Assembly: GCA_023230245.1 (NCBI GenBank)
Contig: JALNXT010000008.1
Location: 1-14,660, forward strand
DNA: 14,660 bases
Origin: Candidatus Cloacimonadota bacterium
Lineage (GTDB): Bacteria; Cloacimonadota; Cloacimonadia; Cloacimonadales; Cloacimonadaceae
Direction of reading: 5' to 3'
Positions 1-8,175 of this stretch are shown here, one piece after another. The notes under the pieces were generated by a model. That model did not search any database. It was not told the origin of the DNA and saw only the letters and a list, made by a program, of their open reading frames with translations. Numbering within the stretch: position 1 is the first letter of the stretch; the number at the start of each line of letters is the position of its first letter. The position numbers were made by a program, and so were the translations under genes.

Positions 1-661
1 TGGGAGAGATATTAAAGCTGCGGTCAATAAACTTTAGTGTTTTGGGCTGTAGAGCAATTAGAGCGTTAAGTTCAGTTTCCAGTTTAGCCATGTCACTATC
101 ACTTTCGGGATCGAAACGCAGTTCACAGCGCCGGTCTGTAGCGGAAAGGCAATATACGCAACCATAGGGGCAGCCACGATAGCTTTCGTAATAGATCAGC
201 TTGCCTTGCAGGGTGTTTAAATCCTCTGGATGATAGGGGAAAGGGATGTCTCTCAGGGCGATGGCTTGGCAATCTACAAGCTTGGTGAAGCCATTCTTGG
301 CAAGCTCCCGAAAAGCCGCTTCGCCACTGCCTGTTATCAAGATCTGATTACTATTGGGAGTTATATTGGTGTTAGCTGCTTCTGGTCCACCGATTACGAT
401 AATGGCATTGGGCAACAGTTTTTGCAGCTCCGGAATTAGTTTACAAAGGTATTCACGGTTCCAGATATAGGCAGAAAAGCAAAACACATCAGCTTTGGTG
501 GTGTATAAAGCGTGCAATACATCAGCTAAGTGGTCTTTTAAGGTGAAATCACCCAGTTCCACCTGATACGGCAGATCGCGGATAATCTCTCGCAGGTAGT
601 ACAGCGCCAGATTGGATTGGCTCCAACTGCTGTTGATGGCAACCATTAATATACGCTTCAT
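1..661 (-). CDS. B12-binding domain radical SAM protein (DUF4080 type), 5' part only
   Basis: The first 220 residues are visible; the gene continues past the left edge. Residues 1-130 look like a cobalamin-binding Rossmann domain: an MKRILMVAINSS start, the segment ADVFCFSAYIWN, and IIVIGGPEAA near residues 88-96. The radical SAM core then begins with YYESYRGCPYGCVYC (about 157-171), where C164, C168 and C171 are the CxxxCxxC ligands for the [4Fe-4S] cluster. The motif LKFIDRSFN (209-217) matches the KFVDRTFN-type signature of the B12-binding/DUF4080 radical SAM family. These enzymes are cytoplasmic and cleave SAM to a 5'-deoxyadenosyl radical; the substrate of this subgroup is unknown to me. 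I chose the ATG at 661 because GAGAGG lies 4-5 bases upstream. An in-frame ATG at 676 has no Shine-Dalgarno. The family call is firm; the substrate is unknown. Confidence 0.9.
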   Translation of the reverse strand, partial: MKRILMVAINSSWSQSNLALYYLREIIRDLPYQVELGDFTLKDHLADVLHALYTTKADVFCFSAYIWNREYLCKLIPELQKLLPNAIIVIGGPEAANTNITPNSNQILITGSGEAAFRELAKNGFTKLVDCQAIALRDIPFPYHPEDLNTLQGKLIYYESYRGCPYGCVYCLSATDRRCELRFDPESDSDMAKLETELNALIALQPKTLKFIDRSFNISP

Positions 662-767
662 CAGCCTCTCTTCCATGGTGTTAATAGTATCCGCTACTTT
701 TTTAGGGCAGCATCTGGCTGTCAATGCAAATCCTGGCTTCAAAGTCTTGATTTGTAGTTTTAAGTGT

Positions 768-962
768 TTATGTTTCTTTTTGTCTCATTTGCAGGACTAT
801 TTGTTCCAGATGGTAACGGCGTGCTTCCAACTCACGTTTGGCACGGGCATAGCTTTCACTGTTGATGTCCGCGTTGAGATATCGTGCGATGAGTTGTCCG
901 TCCATTAGTTCAGACATGGAAGGTTCTTCGTAATTCTCGCAAGATGTATATTGTTGTTTCAT
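768..962 (-). CDS. Small hypothetical cytoplasmic protein (64 aa)
   Basis: This is a 64-residue ORF beginning MKQQYTSCENYEEPS. I do not recognise a family. There is no signal peptide or membrane segment. Residues 15-64 are rich in charged residues and Leu/Gln (for example SYARAKRELEARRYHLEQIV) and are probably one or two amphipathic helices, possibly a short coiled coil. The ATG has a good Shine-Dalgarno (GAGGG, about 4-5 bases upstream), which is the main reason to call it real. It starts 19 bp after the stop of the small exported protein upstream, so the two are probably co-transcribed. The function is unknown. Confidence 0.6.
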   Translation of the reverse strand: MKQQYTSCENYEEPSMSELMDGQLIARYLNADINSESYARAKRELEARRYHLEQIVLQMRQKET

Positions 963-981
963 GTTTCCCTCAATAATTTGA

Positions 982-1188
982 TTATTTGTAAACGATATAG
1001 TATTTACCCTTATAGTAAACTACTACGTATCCGGGACCGCTGTTAACCGCTTTAATTTCAGGATCATTGAGATCACCTGAATATGTGGGTAGGTTCTGAG
1101 GTTTTGAGATATCCTGAGATTCAGCGAAGATTGCAATGGGAGCAATTAACAGCTGCATAAGCAGGGAGAGCATCAGTAATTTTTTCAT
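982..1188 (-). CDS. Small exported protein (68 aa) with signal peptide
   Basis: The N-terminus is a clear Sec signal peptide: MKK, then a hydrophobic core (LLMLSLLMQLLIAPIAIFA), with likely cleavage after the Ala at about residue 22 (IFA|ES). The mature part is about 46 residues and ends in a tyrosine-rich beta-prone segment (YVVVYYKGKYYIVYK) that could form a hairpin or add a strand to a partner. It has no lipobox cysteine and no cysteine at all, so it should be periplasmic or secreted in soluble form. A strong Shine-Dalgarno (AAGGAG) lies about 10 bases before the ATG, inside a hairpin described separately. It follows the sigma-like gene by 91 bp. No family is recognised. Confidence 0.75.
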   Translation of the reverse strand: MKKLLMLSLLMQLLIAPIAIFAESQDISKPQNLPTYSGDLNDPEIKAVNSGPGYVVVYYKGKYYIVYK

Positions 1189-1191
1189 TTT

Positions 1192-1221
1192 ATCGGAACT
1201 CCTTTTTAGATTAGTTCCGAT
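1192..1221 (-). promoter_or_regulatory. Leader hairpin enclosing the Shine-Dalgarno of the small exported protein
   Basis: A perfect 9-bp inverted repeat (ATCGGAACT at 1221-1213 and 1200-1192, each its partner's reverse complement) flanks a 12-base loop on the minus strand. It ends only 3 bases before the ATG at 1188. The Shine-Dalgarno AAGGAG spans the 3' end of the loop and the first bases of the closing stem, so folding would partly hide it. No run of T follows the stem, so it is not a normal intrinsic terminator. Translational control, or an RNA-protein or RNA-RNA contact site, is inference. Confidence 0.5.
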
Positions 1222-1279
1222 TTTGAAGAAGTGTTCCGCAGAATCTCTGTATCTTATTGTAAAATAGGGGGATATTTTT

Positions 1280-2377
1280 TTACAAGTAGGTTTTGATTTG
1301 TTCTAAAGTGAGTGTACAACGCCCTTTTTCGAGTGGGATTGGTCCTATAATGTCCTCAGATATTATAGTCATCAGCGAAAGATTGGAGCAACTTATAACT
1401 TTTATGTAATTAGCCTTATTCAGAGTGATCGTCATATTTATCGTAATGGGTTTTTCTTCGGTGGTTAAATCAAATAAATATACCTCGAAACTGCCATCAT
1501 CATTCATACTGATACCCCAATCGGTAACTTCTGAAAAGCCTTCAAAGCTACTTTGCATGGCTGGCAGCATAGTTTTGTCTGCGTAGTGAAACACCCGGGA
1601 AAAGTCTCCCGATAAAGCATGATCAAGTAAAGTGTCAAAAAAGCGTTTGATGTTTTCCAATTGGCGACAGTCTAATATATCTGGTGTGTCAGCCCATCCT
1701 TGTTTCTTTAAATAATAGGCTTTTAAATTTGTGTACAGCCTATGTTTTATCTTGCGAGCTTGATTATAACTGATACCCAAAGCATGAGAATAAGCTTTCA
1801 CAGAGGGGTATTCTTTAAGTTCGGCGAATACTTTGTATTCTTCTTTGGACAGTAGTTTTCTTATTTCTTTATCGTTAAGCTGGGATTCGATTTCGGAATC
1901 GGTATTGGGCACTGTTTCTAGAACGCTGAGGAATTCGTTTTCCATTCTCGAATAGAGGGCACTATCCCGTTTATGCAGCTTAAGATGCAGCATTGCTTGA
2001 TTATTTACTGCCCCTTTCAGCCAAGCTTTTACGTATTCTACAGGCTGACGGGATTGGATTAGGGAGATCATCACGGTTTGGCTAATATCCTGTGCGCTGT
2101 CCTCGTTTTTAAGCAGCATCAGGGCATAGGAATAGCAATATTGCCAAAGGTCGGAAATATGGCTTTCGGTGCATTGATTAACTTTAATATCAACCCAGGA
2201 TTGTAGATTCGCAACCTCGGCATCTTCTTTGATAAAGCTAAGCAAAACGCTATTGGTAATGTCTTTAGCGAGGCTGGTGTGGGGGATTCTGGTGCTTACG
2301 CTTGTGGACACAAGTTTCTGCACATTACGAAAAGCATGTGTTTGCTGCTGTTTGCTTTTACTGTATTCTGAAAGCAT
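1280..2377 (-). CDS. Sigma-70-family-like protein with apparently duplicated region 2 and a C-terminal extension
   Basis: Residues about 75-135 read as sigma region 2: LWQYCYSYALMLLKNEDSAQDI, then SQTVMISLI, then VKAWLKGAVNNQAMLHLKLHKR, matching the usual ECF pattern of A-E-D-x-x-Q followed by a-W-L-x-x-x-a-x-N. Residues about 162-222 read as region 4: LSKEEYKVFAELKEYPSVKAYSHALGIS, then YNQARKIKHRLYTNLKAYY, a helix-turn-helix. Residues 16-70 resemble region 2 a second time (AKDITNSVLLSFI with QSWVDIKVNQ), aligned without gaps at an offset of 58. Residues about 235-365 form an unrecognised domain that may regulate the factor. A plain ECF factor is about 160-200 residues; this is nearly double. 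It probably directs RNA polymerase to a special promoter set, but activity is not proven. The ATG has GGGAG about 7 bases upstream. It is separated by a terminator from the giant gene upstream. Confidence 0.75.
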   Translation of the reverse strand: MLSEYSKSKQQQTHAFRNVQKLVSTSVSTRIPHTSLAKDITNSVLLSFIKEDAEVANLQSWVDIKVNQCTESHISDLWQYCYSYALMLLKNEDSAQDISQTVMISLIQSRQPVEYVKAWLKGAVNNQAMLHLKLHKRDSALYSRMENEFLSVLETVPNTDSEIESQLNDKEIRKLLSKEEYKVFAELKEYPSVKAYSHALGISYNQARKIKHRLYTNLKAYYLKKQGWADTPDILDCRQLENIKRFFDTLLDHALSGDFSRVFHYADKTMLPAMQSSFEGFSEVTDWGISMNDDGSFEVYLFDLTTEEKPITINMTITLNKANYIKVISCSNLSLMTIISEDIIGPIPLEKGRCTLTLEQIKTYL

Positions 2378-2464
2378 AATATTTCTCCCAAAACCACCAA
2401 AGCAGGGTTACAATATCTGTAAAGCAAAATATACACAAAGAGAGATTAGGGTTGTTTTTAAAAG

Positions 2465-2492
2465 AAAGGGCGAGCCTTTCGGTTCGCCCTTT
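2465..2492 (-). terminator. Intrinsic terminator after the giant secreted-protein gene
   Basis: Arms AAAGGGCGAGCC (2465-2476) and GGTTCGCCCTTT (2481-2492) pair over 12 bp with one G-T wobble around a 4-base loop. On the minus strand the stem is followed by TCTTTT. It lies about 40 bp past the stop codon at 2533 and separates that gene from the sigma-like gene. The plus strand also has flanking A/T but no gene converges here. Confidence 0.9.
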
Positions 2493-2532
2493 GGGATGGT
2501 TGAGTAGGTTCGGGGAGGAAATAGTGGTTTGC

Positions 2533-5500
2533 TTATTTTGCCATAACCATCTTCTTGGATGCAGAATATTTACCACAGGTCATACGATAGAAATACACAC
2601 CTGTGGCTACCAAGTTACCAGCTTCGTCACGGCCATCCCAAGCTATTTGGTAATGTCCCGCTTGGTCATGGTGCTTGTTGAAGCTAATAATCCTTTGTCC
2701 TTTCAGGTTGTAGATATCAAGGCGTACATTGCCAGATTCGGTGACAGAGTATCTCAAGTTAGTATTGGGATTAAAGGGATTGGGGAAGGCATCTAAGAGT
2801 TTGGTGGTTAGGGGGATAACCGGGGTTTCTGGATCTGTAGTGCCATTCCCCAATGTTACTGAGAGGGGTCCATAATATTCACTGTGGTTATCCAAGCTAA
2901 CGCTTTCCAACCAGTAGTGATAGGTTTCATTGCAAATTACTTCGTTATCTGTGAATACATAGTTCACTTGGGAGCCTTGATGGTTGCCATCGGCGATAAC
3001 AGCAGAGTTTAACTGGATGGCTTGCGATAGGTCTGCCTCGGTAGCTCGTAGCAGATTATATCCTGCATGGTTGGTCTCGGATTCTGCTACCCAAGCTATG
3101 GTTACAAGTAGCTCCGCAGTAAGGACTGCCGTAAAACTGGAGAGTGTAACTGGCAAGGGGTTGTCTTCATCCAAGCCTATGCCAAAATCAGAGAAACCAT
3201 TGTTTATAGACCATGTGGCAGTTTTAAGCACATTGTCATACGACACTGGTGTCCCCATATCGCTCCAGGCGGCAGTTACATGCTCTCTTTTCAGCAGCTT
3301 TATCACTGATACATCTGTTACATTGGGGGTTCCCATCAGGTTTAAGGTAAGGTTGTATTGCCCCAAACCAGATGTTGCAGTAGAGTTTATTGTCCAATGC
3401 CGATTGGCTATGCCAAGCACACCGGCTGGAGGTGTTCCACCGGGATTGGTATTAACCCTAATTGCAGTTAGATTGGTGGCGGTAGTGCTGGTGGTGAAGG
3501 CAACCGTTGCCCCGGTATTGGGGAAGGTAATGGTGGGAGTCCCACTTGCAGGTATAGGCAGATCGTTTGCAGCGGGAGTATCGCTAAGCATATAGGCATT
3601 TTGCCCAAAAGCCACGGCAATGGGATTATCCCCAAAGATGGGACCCAGCTGATTGCTGTAACGATAGTTATAGGTTGCTGTACCTGTTTGGTTAGCTATA
3701 TATACAGTAGCATCAGTACCTGTTGAAGCAGAGCCTTTTTCCAGATACTGCATCTTAATCTTACCATTGGGGAAGAGGACTATCTGCGCCGTAATATAGG
3801 TATCGGCGGTGGCACCTGTGGCGGGTTGACATTTCAGGAAAGTAACCACAAGTTCGGTGCCAACCTTCTTGTAGAGAATAGTTTTAGGATAATTCGGGCT
3901 GGCGGGATGGAAATCACCATAATAAACCAGAGCTGCCGCCTGGGGCTGACTAAACTGACCATAAGGAAGAATCGGTTTGATAAAGCCGATGCCGCCATCC
4001 GCCATTATCCAGAACTTGGTGTAGCTTGCACCAAAATAGGGGAAGCTGAAGCCGATGTCGTAGCCGGTATCATTATTTGGGGCAAAACCATTGTCATTAC
4101 TCATATCCGGGTAGGCATTGGTGCCGGTGGCACTGATATCAATCCAGTTAAAGGTAGGCTTAGTAGGGGCTTCAACAGCCAGGGTATTGGCAAAGTAGTA
4201 TCCACCCTGTGCGGCATATCCGCCGCCATAGTTATAGTTTACTATTGTGTATTGACCACCGGGGTCTTGAACGGTTGCAGGATAAGTATCTGTGCCCACT
4301 ACGATAGCATTCGCCAGTATCTTGGCATCCAGGATATTGCCCGGAGCTGCCGAACCGCTTACATCATACTTCATGAATAGATAGGTGTAACCAAGCGGCA
4401 AATCGTAAGCCAGGTTATTCAGCACTGCCGTCCCGTTCACAAAGAGCTGAGATGTCCCCAATTGGTTGCTTACATCGGTGTTGTTGTTGCTGGAGCTTCT
4501 GTATAGCTTAACACCGGAAACATCTGCGTCGTTGGTATTCTTGCTGGTGAAACTGATGCTGTTTAAGGGAAGTGTTGCCCGTGCCGAAGCATCGGAAGCA
4601 GATTCAACATATACTCTCATGTACAACATATTCAGGTTGCTGGCTCCGCTGGCTACTGATGTAGTATAGGGATCAGTGGTGTACACATTTACAGAGCTTA
4701 TCTTCTTACCTGTTACTATCCTGCTACCTCCGGGATTGGTTATTGTGGGGGTGTAATCCACACTTGCAACGCGAACAGTGGTACACTGAGCGTCAAAGGC
4801 GTTACCCACAGCAGAACTGGCTGCCACATCGTAGGCAAGCCAGTAGTAGCTGGTTCCCAGGGGAAGTGTTTGAGTTCCCGTAACACTGAAGCTTCCTTTT
4901 GCACCCACATTGGTAACTGTGGCACCAAACTGAGTGGTAGTGGCAAATACCGCAGAAGTACCGGTGTAGAACACTTTGGCATTTACAATATTAGCTACAT
5001 TAGTGGTACCGGTGGTATTGAAGGTAAGAGAACTCAAGCTTACAGGATTCAGGCTTCCGGCAGAAGTTACCGCTACCTGAATAATATCCTGATTCACTGC
5101 ACCGGGAGCAATACTTGCGGTGTTCTGCACTGTGGTAGATGAGGAGTATCCCGCAGCCGTGGCATAGTGAATGCGGATATTGGGGCGCAGAATGGTGTTC
5201 GTGGGAATAAAGGGATTGGGGAAGGTGCCGCTGCCCTTGCCTCCGGCGTGCCATATTGACGAAGTGGTATTATGGCAGTTAAAGGTATAAGTGGGAGAAT
5301 AGCCGGTGCTGCCATAATCTGATTCCACCATTACCATCAGGTAGCCATTTGTCGTGAGATAGTTGAAGTTAGTATTCAGCATGATATTCTTCCAGCCGGT
5401 ACTGAATTGCTGGAAGTTACCAGTATAAACCAGCGTTGCTCCGCTGATAAGCGATTGCCAAGAGCTGGCACCGGAGAGGGTGCTAAATGACGTTTTCATG

Positions 5501-8121
5501 TATATCTTTATCGGGGTGTTTATATAGGAGACAGATGCCAAGCTCCAGGATATGGATTCTATCAAAGTGCTGCCGCCTATTTCGGAGGAATTGTATAAAG
5601 CGACACTGCGTCCATATCCAGTATCATGCAGCACAGGGTAGGTAAGTGTGCCTGTACCGGAAGCTCCTGTGAAGGTGGTAATCTCGGAGTAGCCAATCAA
5701 GGTAATTGAATTGCTGATTAAATCCGGCAAACTTCCGCTAATCTTCAAGGTTATCGTTTCCGCCCGGTTGTAGTACATTGAGAAGTTAACCGCGCCATTT
5801 GTACAAGGCCAGGTTAGAACGTGACCAAAGCCGGTGAGAGTGCCGCTACCTGTGTTTAGGCTAACAGTAACGTTTGCTACAAAGTCCAGGTCTTTGTGAA
5901 GCCATTTATCTGTGGCTTCTACAGCTAAAGAAAAAGGTTGCAACATGTTGACTGTAGAAGCAGGAAGAGAGGTGAACTTATATTCAGTAGCTGTTACTTC
6001 CACATGCATCAGGCTGGATACCACATCCGCACCCAGGTCATCTGTTATACGAGAGCCCCAGGACTCGGTAAACCAAAGGTAGTTGGTTCTGCTAATCTTG
6101 AATTGTAGCTTTTGTCTATCGACTACCTCATTTGCGCTTGTCAGATATATAGCCAGGGTGAGGGTTGCGCTGGATTCTGAGCTAATAATCAGGCTTGCGG
6201 GTAAGGTAAACAAGATATACGAGACTTTTATGGACGGTGTGCCCACATCGATGTACGAGCCATTTACTTTCAGCCTGGCACCCAGTATCACTTTAGACCA
6301 GTCTGCACCACCTGCGGGATTGGCGTTTAGAATCTTTATTGTAGTTATCTTAGTATCCTGTCCGTCTGTACCAATATCCGAAACCAGGAAGCTAAACACA
6401 TCCACTGCTTCAACGGCAGAATTTGCCTCAGAGCTTACTCCTCCGGCAGGTATTGGGGTAACAGGAGCCGTTATTGTGCTGCTATCGTTATAGGGTGTGC
6501 AGGGATAGGCACCGGCAAAGGAACCCGCAGGACGCGGAGTGTGGTTGAAATCGTCTGTTACGTATGCAGGATAAGTGTAGCCCGGCAGGTCTATAATATA
6601 ATTGGAAGAGCTACGCAAATCGCTGTTAGCATTGGCAAAATGAGGGTTTGTCTGCACCGAATTGTCATCATTGTTATTGACAATCTGATTGCGCCATCCC
6701 GCTATATCGTAAATATCCCAAGTGCCATTTGCATTGGGCAACCTGCCCATTCTTGCACCTTCATAGCCATTAAGATTGTTATCCGGTTTGCTATAGTACA
6801 CATTGGCATCAGCACCGTATTGAGCTACTACAAAGTTATAGCCAACAATCGCAAAGTGGAGTGAGGGAGTAACGGGTGTATTGGCGAAGTTAGCAAAGAT
6901 GTTATTATATAAATAATTACATTGAGCCCCGATTATTACTGCCGTACTGGAATATTTTTCCGATACTCCCTGCCCGATGCTTACGGTGTTGTTGTAAACT
7001 TCGCAATAATGTCCCCAGTTGGAAGCTGATCCCAATTGCATGCCAACCAGCTTGATATCCGAAATAGCACCGTAAGAGGTGGTATTGTAGCCGCGGATAT
7101 CGGAAACGGCATTGTTGTAAACTTTGACGTTAAAGCTCATTTGCTGGTTGTTATCAATTAGTATTCCTGTAGATACCACCAAAGAGCTACTACTACTATT
7201 ATACACACCCATCACTTTATTGTGAGAAACCTGGTTCATTCCGATCGGATCGCGTATATAAACACCCCAAACTTGACCAAGTGAAGTTACATTAGTTACA
7301 TCAGTGTTAAATAGCTTGAAGTTTTCCGTATTCAAAGTATAAACTCCATAGCCACCACCATAGGATTGATTGGAGTTACCGATATTGTTGATGGTATTGC
7401 GGATTGTGTCATCTGTAGTGCCAATCTCGCATCCTATATCTCCCAGCGCCCATCCAGAGGCAGAAGTGTTGTAGCCATATATCACTACTCCGGAGCAAGC
7501 GTTCTGGATATTTAGATTATAATACTTATTATTGCTGTTAGCCCCGCTGGCATTGGTAGGGGTATATCCACTAAAATAGGTTTGGCTTGTTTGATATATT
7601 CCAGCGGATAAATATCCTGAGACGGTCGCATCTCGCCTCATGGTAATATTCGTATTTTTAATAGTGTTGTACTGTGCCCCATTAGTAGCACTGACATTAC
7701 GAATTAAGAAACCAACTTCAACAGCAGCTGAGGCAGAGGAATTGATATCAATCCCATCGAAGGTAAAATAATCGCCACCACGTAAATTTATCCCAGCATC
7801 AATAGAACTTGTAGTACCAGAAGGAACTATTCTGGGGTTGTTGCCTTCTCCCGATTTTTGGAATATAATGGGGTTATCTACCGTTCCTGTGGCAGTTATG
7901 ATTGGTATGTTTTCGCTAAAAACCGAACCTGCAAGAACATTAAAAGTTACACCGCCGCTGCCCACGCCATTGGTGTTCAGGGCATTTACGGCAGCCGTAA
8001 ATGTAGTGTAAGTGCCACCTGCACCGATGGTCTTCTCACCGCTTAACGCTTGGGCATAAATTCCGGTGAACATGCCCAACATCAGGGTCAGGCAAACAAT
8101 GATAAGTGTACTGTGTTTCAT
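2533..8121 (-). CDS. Giant secreted multidomain protein with C-terminal T9SS-type/FlgD-like sorting domain (1862 aa)
   Basis: Residues 1-24 are a Sec signal peptide (core LIIVCLTLMLGMFTGIYA, cut near YAQA). Residues 30-540 look like a right-handed parallel beta-helix (pectin-lyase-like): an IGAGGTYTTFTAAVNAL opening, then N-rich rungs such as YNNTVSIG and YNNIFANF. Residues 550-810 are beta-sandwich-like. Residues 812-990 resemble a jelly-roll domain of Bacteroidetes-type surface proteins, ending FPNPFIPTNTILRPNIRI. Residues 993-1135 and 1143-1295 are two copies of a module ending in a LPLGTSYYWLAYDV / LPLGYTYLFMKYDV motif, as in BNR-neuraminidase N-terminal-like domains. Residues 1315-1510 hold a domain with YDIGFSFPYFGASYTKFWI. 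Residues 1655-1755 are FnIII-like. Residues 1775-1862 are the sorting domain: FPNPFNPNTNLRYSV, a LDIYNLKGQRI strand, and GVYFYRM. No catalytic motif is obvious; adhesin, sheath or polysaccharide-binding protein are all possible. The ATG has AAGGAG 9 bases upstream. Confidence 0.9.
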   Translation of the reverse strand: MKHSTLIIVCLTLMLGMFTGIYAQALSGEKTIGAGGTYTTFTAAVNALNTNGVGSGGVTFNVLAGSVFSENIPIITATGTVDNPIIFQKSGEGNNPRIVPSGTTSSIDAGINLRGGDYFTFDGIDINSSASAAVEVGFLIRNVSATNGAQYNTIKNTNITMRRDATVSGYLSAGIYQTSQTYFSGYTPTNASGANSNNKYYNLNIQNACSGVVIYGYNTSASGWALGDIGCEIGTTDDTIRNTINNIGNSNQSYGGGYGVYTLNTENFKLFNTDVTNVTSLGQVWGVYIRDPIGMNQVSHNKVMGVYNSSSSSLVVSTGILIDNNQQMSFNVKVYNNAVSDIRGYNTTSYGAISDIKLVGMQLGSASNWGHYCEVYNNTVSIGQGVSEKYSSTAVIIGAQCNYLYNNIFANFANTPVTPSLHFAIVGYNFVVAQYGADANVYYSKPDNNLNGYEGARMGRLPNANGTWDIYDIAGWRNQIVNNNDDNSVQTNPHFANANSDLRSSSNYIIDLPGYTYPAYVTDDFNHTPRPAGSFAGAYPCTPYNDSSTITAPVTPIPAGGVSSEANSAVEAVDVFSFLVSDIGTDGQDTKITTIKILNANPAGGADWSKVILGARLKVNGSYIDVGTPSIKVSYILFTLPASLIISSESSATLTLAIYLTSANEVVDRQKLQFKISRTNYLWFTESWGSRITDDLGADVVSSLMHVEVTATEYKFTSLPASTVNMLQPFSLAVEATDKWLHKDLDFVANVTVSLNTGSGTLTGFGHVLTWPCTNGAVNFSMYYNRAETITLKISGSLPDLISNSITLIGYSEITTFTGASGTGTLTYPVLHDTGYGRSVALYNSSEIGGSTLIESISWSLASVSYINTPIKIYMKTSFSTLSGASSWQSLISGATLVYTGNFQQFSTGWKNIMLNTNFNYLTTNGYLMVMVESDYGSTGYSPTYTFNCHNTTSSIWHAGGKGSGTFPNPFIPTNTILRPNIRIHYATAAGYSSSTTVQNTASIAPGAVNQDIIQVAVTSAGSLNPVSLSSLTFNTTGTTNVANIVNAKVFYTGTSAVFATTTQFGATVTNVGAKGSFSVTGTQTLPLGTSYYWLAYDVAASSAVGNAFDAQCTTVRVASVDYTPTITNPGGSRIVTGKKISSVNVYTTDPYTTSVASGASNLNMLYMRVYVESASDASARATLPLNSISFTSKNTNDADVSGVKLYRSSSNNNTDVSNQLGTSQLFVNGTAVLNNLAYDLPLGYTYLFMKYDVSGSAAPGNILDAKILANAIVVGTDTYPATVQDPGGQYTIVNYNYGGGYAAQGGYYFANTLAVEAPTKPTFNWIDISATGTNAYPDMSNDNGFAPNNDTGYDIGFSFPYFGASYTKFWIMADGGIGFIKPILPYGQFSQPQAAALVYYGDFHPASPNYPKTILYKKVGTELVVTFLKCQPATGATADTYITAQIVLFPNGKIKMQYLEKGSASTGTDATVYIANQTGTATYNYRYSNQLGPIFGDNPIAVAFGQNAYMLSDTPAANDLPIPASGTPTITFPNTGATVAFTTSTTATNLTAIRVNTNPGGTPPAGVLGIANRHWTINSTATSGLGQYNLTLNLMGTPNVTDVSVIKLLKREHVTAAWSDMGTPVSYDNVLKTATWSINNGFSDFGIGLDEDNPLPVTLSSFTAVLTAELLVTIAWVAESETNHAGYNLLRATEADLSQAIQLNSAVIADGNHQGSQVNYVFTDNEVICNETYHYWLESVSLDNHSEYYGPLSVTLGNGTTDPETPVIPLTTKLLDAFPNPFNPNTNLRYSVTESGNVRLDIYNLKGQRIISFNKHHDQAGHYQIAWDGRDEAGNLVATGVYFYRMTCGKYSASKKMVMAK

Positions 8122-8175
8122 AAGTATAACTCCTTGTTTAGGTATATTAGGTTTATAAATGATGCATATTGCATA

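Noticed and set aside
674..676. Upstream in-frame ATG for the radical SAM gene
   Set aside because: It has no Shine-Dalgarno, whereas the ATG at 661 has GAGAGG at good spacing and gives the typical MKRILMVAIN start.
1257..1285. Inverted repeat TTGTAAAA/TTTTACAA at the end of the sigma-like gene as a terminator
   Set aside because: The stem is A/T only and overlaps the stop codon, and no T-run follows on the minus strand.
2984..3595. 203-codon plus-strand open frame
   Set aside because: It is fully antisense to the giant secreted-protein gene, has no family resemblance, and arises from that gene's biased codon use.
8162..8174. ATGCA-TAT-TGCAT inverted repeat just before the giant gene
   Set aside because: Arms of 5 bp with a 3-base loop in A/T-rich DNA are expected by chance and have no T-run or conserved context.
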